Of a DNA stretch of 34,415 bases, positions 7,911-15,400 are shown one piece after another. The stretch comes from Acidimicrobiaceae bacterium. GTDB taxonomy: Bacteria; Actinomycetota; Acidimicrobiia; Acidimicrobiales; RAAP-2. The stretch spans positions 1 to 34,415 of the forward strand of contig CANGPS010000017.1 of the NCBI GenBank assembly GCA_947456245.1, written 5' to 3'. The notes beneath the pieces were generated by a model that ran no database searches, was not told where the DNA came from, and saw nothing but the letters and a program-made list of their open reading frames with translations. Made by a program: the position numbers and the translations under genes. Numbering within the stretch: the first letter of the stretch is position 1; each line of letters opens with the position of its first letter.

Positions 7911-8900
7911 ATGGTCGCCCTCTCCCTGCACGAGCTCGCCACGGTCGTCGCCGGGGCCACGCCCGTCCAGGCCCTGGCCGAGGCCACACGGATGGCCCAG
8001 GTGGCCGAACAGGCGGGCCTCTCCCGGGTCTGGGTGGCAGAGCACCACGGGATGCCCGGCGTGGCGAGCGCGGCGCCGGCGGTCCTCGCCGCCCACCTCG
8101 CCGCGGTCACCACGACCATCCGGGTCGGCTCGGGCGGCGTCATGCTGCCGAACCACGCCCCCCTGGTCGTGGCCGAGCAGTTCGGCACGCTCGAGGCGCT
8201 GCACCCCGGAAGGATCGACCTCGGCATCGGTCGGGCCCCGGGGACTGACCCGGTCACCGCCGCCGCCCTGGGCCGCGGGGACGCCACCCGCTTTCCCGAC
8301 GACCTCGTCGAGCTGATCGGCTACTTCACCGGGGCCAACGCCCAGATGGCCATGCCGGGTCGCGGTCCGCTCCCGGAGATCTGGCTGCTTGGCTCGTCGA
8401 CCTACTCCGCCCACCTCGCCGGCCTGCTGGGCCTGCCGTTCAGCTTCGCCTACCACTTCAGCCCGGAGCCGCTGATGGCCGCCCTGGCCGCCTACCGCGA
8501 GGCCTTCCGCCCCTCGGCCGTGCTCGATGCGCCCCGGGTGATGCTGGGCGTGGCCGTGGTGTGCGCCCCCGACGACGACGAAGCGGCCTGGCTGGCCGGG
8601 CCCTCGAGGCTCAGCACCCTGTTCCTCCGGCAGGGCCGGCCGGCCCAGCTCGCCAGCCCCGAGGAGGCGGCCGCCTATCCCTACACCCCGGCGGACGCCG
8701 CCCTGATCGCGCACGCCTGCGCCACGCACATCGTCGGTCGTCCTGAGCGCGTGGCCGAGGAGCTCGCGGCGCTCGTCGAGCGGACCGGCGCCGACGAGCT
8801 GATGCTCGGCGCCCGGCTCCACGGCATCGAGGACCGGGCGCGGTCGGTGGCCCTCGCCGCCGACGCGGTGGGCCTCACCCCCCGCGTCGCCTCAGGCTGA
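7911..8900 (+). CDS. LLM-class flavin-dependent oxidoreductase (MsnO8-like)
   Basis: This is a 329-residue luciferase-like monooxygenase family protein, a TIM-barrel FMN- or F420-dependent oxidoreductase. Family hallmarks are HELATVVAGATPVQAL near the N-terminus, SRVWVAEHHGMPG, RVGSGGVMLPNHAPLVVAEQ, the HPGRIDLGIGRAPGTDP block and the later IVGRPERVAEEL segment. Length and motif order match the MsnO8-type group, whose substrates are mostly unknown. The ATG at 7911 is supported by the -10 hexamer 8 nt upstream. The last 9 nt overlap the 3' end of the convergent glutamine-synthetase-family gene. It may be a tailoring enzyme for the nearby NRPS-like pathway, but distance and orientation make that only a possibility. 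Confidence 0.92.
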   Translation: MVALSLHELATVVAGATPVQALAEATRMAQVAEQAGLSRVWVAEHHGMPGVASAAPAVLAAHLAAVTTTIRVGSGGVMLPNHAPLVVAEQFGTLEALHPGRIDLGIGRAPGTDPVTAAALGRGDATRFPDDLVELIGYFTGANAQMAMPGRGPLPEIWLLGSSTYSAHLAGLLGLPFSFAYHFSPEPLMAALAAYREAFRPSAVLDAPRVMLGVAVVCAPDDDEAAWLAGPSRLSTLFLRQGRPAQLASPEEAAAYPYTPADAALIAHACATHIVGRPERVAEELAALVERTGADELMLGARLHGIEDRARSVALAADAVGLTPRVASG

Positions 8901-10202
8901 CCAGACGAACCGCAGCCGCTCGACGACGGCCTCGGCCCCGTGCTCGGCGAGCAGGTCGGCCTCGTGCCGCCGGACGGCGACCAGGGGGGCCAGCAGCTCG
9001 GCACCGAGGATCCCGGTCGCCAGCCGAGACCCGGCGAAGGCGTCCAGCGTCGCCCCAAGGCTCCCACCGAGGGCTCGGACGCCGCGTCGGGCGAGCTCGT
9101 CGGCATCGAGGGTGCCGGGGTCCACGGCCATCTCCTCGGGCAGGACGTGCGGCGCGGCCAGCCCGTGGAGGGCGGTGCCCAGCAGGAGCGCCCCGGCCAC
9201 GTAGACGTTGGCGGCGGGGTCGACGACCTTCACCTCGAGGTGGGCGCCATGGTGGTTGCCGTGGGTGGCCTCGCACAGCCGGACCGCCGCCTCCCGGTTC
9301 TCGAGGCCCCAGCAGGCGAAGGCACCTGACCAGGACTCGGGGGCGAGCCGGAGCGCCGAGGGGGCCGAGGGGGCGAGACCGCCGAGGATCTCGGGCAGGT
9401 GGTGGACGAGGCTGGCCACCACGGCCGCGCCGTCAGGGGTCAGCCCATGGGGACCCTGGCCTCCAGAGAGCAGGGCCACCCCGTCGCGGGCGATCGAGAG
9501 GTGGTGGTGGGCGCCGGTCCCGACGTCGTCGAGCGAGTGCTTGGGCGAGAAGGAGGCGGCGCAGCCGTGCCGACGGGCCACGGCCGAGATCACGATGCGG
9601 GCGAGCACGTTGGCGTCGGCGGTGGCGAGCGGGTCGGCCGGGGCGAAGGAGACCTCGAAGCGGCCCGGGCCGTACTCGGCATGGAGCTGCTCGGGCGTGA
9701 GCCCGACGTCGATGAGGCTCGCCATCAGGTCGTCGACGAGGGCCTCGTGGGCGTCGAGGCTGGAGAGCCCGTAGGCCTGGCTGGCCATCGGCCGCCCGGT
9801 GGTGTCCTCGTAGAGCACGAACTCCACCTCGATGGCGGTCCGCACCTCGAGGCCGGCCGAGGACGCGAGGGCGACCTGGTGGCGCAGCACCGTGCGTGGG
9901 CAGGCGGCCACCGCCTGGCCGTCCTGGTCGACGAGGTCGGTGGGGGCCCACAGGATCCCGCCGCCGATGGGCACCGCCGCCGAGAGGTCGGCGCGCAGGC
10001 GGAGGTCCCCCACCGGGCCGATGCCGGGGGACGCGGCCACCTGGTCGTCGGCGGTGAAGGTGGAGAAGACGGGCGAGGCACCGAGGCCGACGTCGCCGAA
10101 CACCTCGGCGTGCTCCATGGGCACCTGCTTGGCGCGAAGCACGCCGGCCGAGTCGACGAAGGTGCCGCGCAGGGTCGTGAGGGGTTCGTGGTGGCCTGAC
10201 AT
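8892..10202 (-). CDS. Glutamine synthetase family protein (gamma-glutamyl ligase-like)
   Basis: This 436-residue protein has the glutamine synthetase catalytic fold and probably uses ATP to join an amine to a carboxylate. Visible elements are metal ligands in EVEFVLYE (E125, E127) and HAEYGPGRFEVSF (E176, E183), the SFSPKH segment, the His block GAHHHLS (H232-H234) and ENREAAVRLCE (N302, R303). HLEVKVVDPAANVY, with E323, closes the site. It lacks the usual GHCH, NPKP and MPKP wording of housekeeping GlnA, so it is more likely a specialised ligase such as a gamma-glutamyl-amine synthetase; the substrate is unknown. A TAGCCT hexamer lies 6 nt before the ATG, giving it its own promoter in addition to possible readthrough from the GH3 gene 38 nt upstream. 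Confidence 0.88.
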   Translation of the reverse strand: MSGHHEPLTTLRGTFVDSAGVLRAKQVPMEHAEVFGDVGLGASPVFSTFTADDQVAASPGIGPVGDLRLRADLSAAVPIGGGILWAPTDLVDQDGQAVAACPRTVLRHQVALASSAGLEVRTAIEVEFVLYEDTTGRPMASQAYGLSSLDAHEALVDDLMASLIDVGLTPEQLHAEYGPGRFEVSFAPADPLATADANVLARIVISAVARRHGCAASFSPKHSLDDVGTGAHHHLSIARDGVALLSGGQGPHGLTPDGAAVVASLVHHLPEILGGLAPSAPSALRLAPESWSGAFACWGLENREAAVRLCEATHGNHHGAHLEVKVVDPAANVYVAGALLLGTALHGLAAPHVLPEEMAVDPGTLDADELARRGVRALGGSLGATLDAFAGSRLATGILGAELLAPLVAVRRHEADLLAEHGAEAVVERLRFVWSA

Positions 10203-10208
10203 GGGTTC

Positions 10209-10214
10209 AGGCTA
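10209..10214 (-). promoter_or_regulatory. -10 hexamer TAGCCT of the glutamine-synthetase-family gene
   Basis: TAGCCT, a 6-nt gap and then the ATG at 10202 form a clear leaderless arrangement inside the 38-nt gap between the two same-strand genes. Confidence 0.5.
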
Positions 10215-10240
10215 GGCCGCATGCCGGCCCGAGATGCCGC

Positions 10241-12412
10241 TCAGGCCAGGTCGAGGGTGATCGCCGTCGGGGCCTCGCCGAGGTGCTGGCAGACCCAGAA
10301 CCGCCAGGTCCCAGGCCGCCGCACCATGGTGTGGGCGGCGGTGTCGCGCTCGAGGAGGGCCCGCTCGTCGATGTCGAGGTCGATGGTCGCCAGGCCCCCG
10401 GCGGCGACGTCGACCCGGGCGAACCCGACGAGGCGTCGGCGCTCCACGCCGTCGCGCTGGCCGAGGACGAGGACGAGCGCCCGGTCGTCCCGGCCGCCGG
10501 TGTTGCGCACCGCGGCGGTCGCCACCAGACGGTCGTCGACGACGCGGACCTGTGCGTCATCGATCTCGGTTCCCGAGTACGTCAGCCCCCAGCCGAAGGG
10601 CCACGCCACCTCGCTCTGGTCGCGCTCGAGCTTCCACCACCCGTGCCACTCGTCGTAGACGATGTGCTCGGCGAAGGGATCGAAGTCGGGCAGGTCGCGC
10701 TCGTGCTGGGGCACGGAGAAGGGGAGGCGGCCCTCAGGTGAGGCGTCGCCGAAGAGGACCTCGGCCAGCGCCGTCCCGCCCTCGACCCCGGCGTAGAAGC
10801 GCTGGAGGACGACCGGGACCCGGTCGTCCCACTCGTCGGTGAGCACCGCCGAACCGGCCTCGATGACCACGATGGTCCTGGCGCACCGTGGGGCGACCGC
10901 CTGGATCAGGGCGACGTCGGCTGCGCTCAGCAGCAGCGAGGTCCGGTCGCCGCCCTTGGCGAAGCCGGTCGGATCCTTGACCCTGAGGTCGTCGGGGATC
11001 TCGATCTCGGGCGTGGACGCGACGAACCGCTCGAACCGGGCCACCTCGTCGGGCTCGTCAGGGCCGGGGAACAGCGTCGACAGGGCCGCCATGCCGTCGG
11101 ATCCGAGGTACTCGCCCTCGTCGGCCGCCGTGCAGCCGAGCACGAGGACCACGGCGTCGGCCTCGGCGGCGATCCCGGCGGCCCGGTCGAGGTCGGAGCC
11201 GTCGTCGACGACCACGGCCCCATGCCGGCCGGCGATGCCCTGGGCGGCGGTCACGACGTCGACGGCCCAGACCTCACTCGACCCCCGGTCGCCGAGGTTG
11301 GCGACCTCGGCCAGCCGCCCGATCACCGCCACGGTGCCGGTGGCCTCCGGGTCGAGGGGCAGCACCGGTGCGCCGCCCACCTCGTCGTTCTTGAGCATCA
11401 CGATGGTCCGCCGAGCGGCCTCGGCCGCCAGCGCCCGATGGGACGCGGCGTTCAGGACCTCGCGACCCTGCGCCGAGGCCTCGAGGATCGGTGCGAAGCG
11501 CAGCAGGGTGGCCATGGTGCGCGTGACGCAGGCGTCGACCTCAGCCCAGGTCAGCGTCCCTGCCTCGAGGGCCTCGGGCACCGATCCGGCCCGGCGCATC
11601 CGGTAGGGCATCTCGACGTCGAGGCCGGCGGCCACTGATGCGGCACCGTCTCGCACGCCGAAGATCCAGTCGCTGATGGAGAAGCCCTCGAAGCCCCACT
11701 CCTCGAGCAGGATCTCGCCGATCAGTTCCCGGCTCTCCCCGGCCCACGCGCCGTTGACCTGGTTGTAGGCCGTCATGACGCAGGCCACGCCCTCGTCGAC
11801 GATGCGCCGGAAGTGGGGGAGGAAGACCTCGTGCAGCGCCATCTCGTCGATCTCGACGTCGACCTGGAAGCGGGCGTTCTCGATGGAGTTGGCGGCGAAG
11901 TGCTTGACCGTCGCCATGGCGTGCCGCTGCACGCCCCTGGTGAGCGCGGCCCCCATCTCGCCGACGTGGTGCGGGTCCTCGCCGTAGGTCTCCTGAGCCC
12001 GGCCCCAGGCCGGATGGCGCAGCAGGTTCACGCAGACCCCGCCGTAGAGGGTGGCCCCCACCGCGCGCAGCTCGGTGCCGATGGCGTCGCCGATCCGCTC
12101 CTCGAGGTCGACGTCGAACGAGGCGCCGCGCGCCATCGACACCGGATAGGCCGTGGCGCGATCGACCACCACGCCCCGAGGACCGTCGGAGAAGGCGAAG
12201 CCGGGGATGCCGAGGCGCTCCACGGCGGCCGCAGGGAAGCAGCGCAGGTGGTAGCCGAGCTGCCCGAGCTCGGCCAGGCCGGCCCAGAACGGGCCGTCTC
12301 CGTCGAGGCAGCCCAGCCGCTCCTCAGGTGTCATGGCCGCCACCAGGTCGGCCGCCGCCGCGCGTGGGCTCTGTCCCCGAGCGACGGCACCAAGAGCCTG
12401 GGCGAAGTCCAT
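10241..12412 (-). CDS. Glycoside hydrolase family 3 beta-glucosidase-like enzyme
   Basis: This is a 723-residue retaining GH3 glycosidase. No signal peptide is seen, so it is probably cytoplasmic. The (beta/alpha)8 domain (about 20-310) carries RHPAWGRAQETYGEDP (132-147), the sugar-binding KH at 170-171 in KHFAANSIENAR, and nucleophile D248 in SISDW. The alpha/beta sandwich domain (about 330-580) includes IVMLKND, VAVIGRLA and VVLVLG. The C-terminal 130 residues, with VAWPFGWGLTYS and VRNTG, form the Fn3-like domain of longer GH3 enzymes. Substrate specificity is not readable, but beta-glucoside-type hydrolysis is likely. It is transcribed divergently from the NRPS-like gene across a 70-nt gap with an imperfect palindrome, so the two could share a regulator. 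Confidence 0.94.
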   Translation of the reverse strand: MDFAQALGAVARGQSPRAAAADLVAAMTPEERLGCLDGDGPFWAGLAELGQLGYHLRCFPAAAVERLGIPGFAFSDGPRGVVVDRATAYPVSMARGASFDVDLEERIGDAIGTELRAVGATLYGGVCVNLLRHPAWGRAQETYGEDPHHVGEMGAALTRGVQRHAMATVKHFAANSIENARFQVDVEIDEMALHEVFLPHFRRIVDEGVACVMTAYNQVNGAWAGESRELIGEILLEEWGFEGFSISDWIFGVRDGAASVAAGLDVEMPYRMRRAGSVPEALEAGTLTWAEVDACVTRTMATLLRFAPILEASAQGREVLNAASHRALAAEAARRTIVMLKNDEVGGAPVLPLDPEATGTVAVIGRLAEVANLGDRGSSEVWAVDVVTAAQGIAGRHGAVVVDDGSDLDRAAGIAAEADAVVLVLGCTAADEGEYLGSDGMAALSTLFPGPDEPDEVARFERFVASTPEIEIPDDLRVKDPTGFAKGGDRTSLLLSAADVALIQAVAPRCARTIVVIEAGSAVLTDEWDDRVPVVLQRFYAGVEGGTALAEVLFGDASPEGRLPFSVPQHERDLPDFDPFAEHIVYDEWHGWWKLERDQSEVAWPFGWGLTYSGTEIDDAQVRVVDDRLVATAAVRNTGGRDDRALVLVLGQRDGVERRRLVGFARVDVAAGGLATIDLDIDERALLERDTAAHTMVRRPGTWRFWVCQHLGEAPTAITLDLA

Positions 12413-12447
12413 GGGTGCATCTTCGCGCCACCGCGAGCGGGAAGCGA

Positions 12448-12463
12448 CTAGAACGTTTTCGAG
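12448..12463. promoter_or_regulatory. Imperfect 16-nt palindrome, candidate operator between GH3 and NRPS-like genes
   Basis: CTAGAACGTTTTCGAG has arms CTnGAA and TTCnAG around a 4-nt centre, with 5 of 6 arm positions paired. It is the only clear dyad in the 70-nt divergent gap and lies just upstream of the putative -10 of the NRPS-like gene. A dimeric repressor site is inferred; no regulator gene is adjacent. Confidence 0.4.
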
Positions 12464-12470
12464 AGACGGG

Positions 12471-12476
12471 CAGAAT
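12471..12476 (+). promoter_or_regulatory. Possible -10 hexamer CAGAAT of the NRPS-like operon
   Basis: CAGAAT ends 6 nt before the ATG at 12483, the same geometry as the leaderless genes here but with C instead of T at the first position. On the opposite strand TACATT (12474-12479) overlaps it and could serve the GH3 gene. Confidence 0.35.
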
Positions 12477-12482
12477 GTACAG

Positions 12483-15400
12483 ATGGCAATGCAGCGGTTG
12501 ACCGGGCAGCCCGCCCCTGGCGGCGACCACGCGGTGCACGGTCGACTTCACGAGCGCGTGGCGGCGTCCATCGCCAGCACGCCCGACGCGGTGGCCGTCG
12601 ACGACGCCGGCGAGCTCACCACCTACGCCGAGCTTGACGGCCTCGCCCACGAGGCCGGCCGCCTGCTCGAGGCCGCCGGGGTCGGCCCCGGCCACCGGGT
12701 GATCGTGGCCATGGACCGCTCGGCCGCCCTCTTCGCCGCCCAGCTGGCCTGCCTGCGCCTCGACGCGGTCTACGTCCCGCTCGACCACCACCAGCCCGAG
12801 GCGCGCACCGAGCACATGATGGCCACCGTCCGGCCGACGGCCACCCTCCGGCTCGCCGACGGTGCCTACGTGCTCGAGCACCACGGCGCCCCCGACGACG
12901 CCGGGACCCTGCTGCCGCCGGAGGCCGCCTGCATCATGTTCACCTCCGGTTCGGCCGGGCTGCCCAAGGCGGCCGTCCTGACCGAGCCCGGGATCCTGTC
13001 GCTGCTCGGCGCGTCGGTGGCGCCCCTTCGCATCGGCCCGGGGACCAGGGTGGGCGCCGCCTGCCACCTGACCTGGGACGCGGCGATCTTCGAGCTGTGG
13101 GCGGGCCTGACGACAGGTGCGACGGTGGTGGTCATCCGCACCGACGAGCTGCTCTCGACGAGGCGGATGGCAGCCCTGGTGGCCAGGGGCATCGACGTGC
13201 TGACCCAGTCGACCTCGGTGGTGGCCTTCCACATCGAGAACGACCCGGCCATCTTCAACGGCGTCGGCGTCATCCTCCAGGGAGCCGAGAAATTCCGCGG
13301 CGAGTCGATCGCCAAGGCCTTCGCGGCTGGCTTCGACGGCCGGATGATCAACATCTACGGACCCACCGAGACCGTCGTCTTCTCGACCTGGCACGAGGTG
13401 GTGGCCCCGGATGCCCCGCTCCGGCCCGACGGCCCCGGCCAGCCGTCGATCAGCCGGCTCATCGATCCCCGGGCGGTCCCGATCGGGTCACCCATCGTCG
13501 GCACCACCATCTGGCTCCTCGATGAGGACGGTCATGAGGTGCCGGCCGGCGAGGTGGGCGAGATCTGCATCGAATCGCCAGCCGTGGCCCTCGGCTACCT
13601 CGGGGAGCCGGAGCTGACCGCCTCCCGGTTCATCGCGTCGCCGTCGGGCGGCCCCGCCACCGTCTACCGGACCGGGGACCTCGGGCGGTGGCTGCCCGAG
13701 GGGGTCCTCGACTTCCTCGGTCGCACCGATCGGCAGGTCCAGGTGGCCGGCATGCGGATCCAGCCCGAGGAGATCGAGCTGGCCCTGGCGTCGGTCCCCT
13801 CGGTGGTCCGTTCGGCGGTGGTGCCGAGGGACGTCGCCGGCGACGTGGTGCTGACCGCCGCCGTCGAGGCGCCGGGCGCCTCGGCAGCTGAGGTCACTGC
13901 TGCGCTCGAGGAGCTCCTGCCGCAGTGGATGATGCCCGCTCAGGTGGTGATCTGGGACCAGATCCCCACCCTGGCCAACGGCAAGCTGGACCTGCCCGGG
14001 GTGGCGGCAGCCCTCGCGAAGCCAGCGATGCCGGTCGACGCGGGCGCCGGGGCTCTGGTCGGCCTGCTCGTCGCCCGGGCCGAGGACGACCCCGAGGCCA
14101 CCGCCGTCATCGAGGGCGAGCAGCGCCTCAGCTATGGCGGGCTCCTCGCCGCGTCGGACCGGCTCTGCGAGCAGCTCACGGCTGAGGGCGCAGGAACGGG
14201 CCGGACGGTGGCGTTGCTGCTCGACCGGTCGACCGAGATGGTGGTGGCACAGGTCGCCTGCGCCCGTCTCGGGGCGACCTTCGTCCCCATCGACCTTCGC
14301 CAGCCTGCGGCTCGGACGGAGCTGATCATGTCGATCGTGGATCCCGTGGCCACGGTCCGCGCGGGAGACGAGGGCCTCGTCGTCGAGGCTCTCGCCGGCG
14401 GGGGGCCCGTGGCGGGCCTCTCCGCTGGCGACCTCTGCGTGATGCTCACCAGCGGTTCGACGGGCGTGCCCAAGGGCGTCGTGCTGACCCAGGCGGCGAT
14501 GGCCGGGCTGATCGAGGCCGTCTCGCCGTACCTCGGGGCGGGCCCGGGCTCGACGTGCTCCTACTCGTGCAACGCCGCCTTCGACTTCTCCATCTGGGAG
14601 CTCTGGCTGGGCCTCGCCACCGGGATGACGGTCATCGTCATCGACCAGGACACACTGCTCTCGACGCGCCGGCTGACGGCACTGCTCGAGCGGCATCAGC
14701 TCGACATCCTCTCGATGACCACGGCGCTGGTGTCCACCCACGTCGGGGTCGACCCGGCGGCGTTCAACGCGGTGGGCCTGCTCATCTACGGCGGGGAGCG
14801 GAGCGACGACGCTGCGGTGGCCGCCGCCTTCGCCGCCGGTTTCGACAACCGGATGCTCAACATCTACGGCCCGACCGAGACGACGATCTTCGTCAGCTGG
14901 CACGAGATCAGCCGTCACGAGCCCTTGGCCCTCCTCGGTCCGAGCGGGCCCTCGCACCAGACCCCGGACGACCCGAGGCCGATCCCGGTGGGCCGGGCGA
15001 TCCCCACGGTCACGCTGTCGGTGGTCGACGGGTCAGGCCGGCCGACCGACGAGGGCGAGGTGCTCATCGCCGGCCCCGGCGTGACGGCGGGCTACCTCGG
15101 GGACCCCGTCCGCACCGCGGAGCGCTTCGGCGAGGACGCCGACGGGGTCCGCACCTACCGGACCGGCGACCTCGGGCGCTGGACGCCGACGGGAGAGCTC
15201 GACCTGATCGGTCGCATGGACCGGCAGGTCAAGGTCCGAGGCAACCGGATCCAGCTCGAGGAGGTCGAGCTGGCCATCGAGGCGCACCCTGAGGTGCGCC
15301 GAGCCTCGGTGCGCGCCGTCGGGGAGGGCTCCGACCGCCGCCTCGTCGCCGTGGTGGAGGCCTCGGGCCTCGGCGAGTCCGACCTGCGCCGGTTCCTCGA

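Noticed and set aside
8892-10202. Housekeeping glutamine synthetase (glnA)
   Set aside because: The ATP and ammonia-site motifs differ from GlnA, and the neighbours are a GH3 enzyme and a monooxygenase, not nitrogen-regulation genes.
12448-12463. LexA/SOS box in the divergent control region
   Set aside because: The dyad contains GAAC but the second half is TTTCG, not GTTCG at the right spacing, so it does not fit the actinobacterial SOS consensus.
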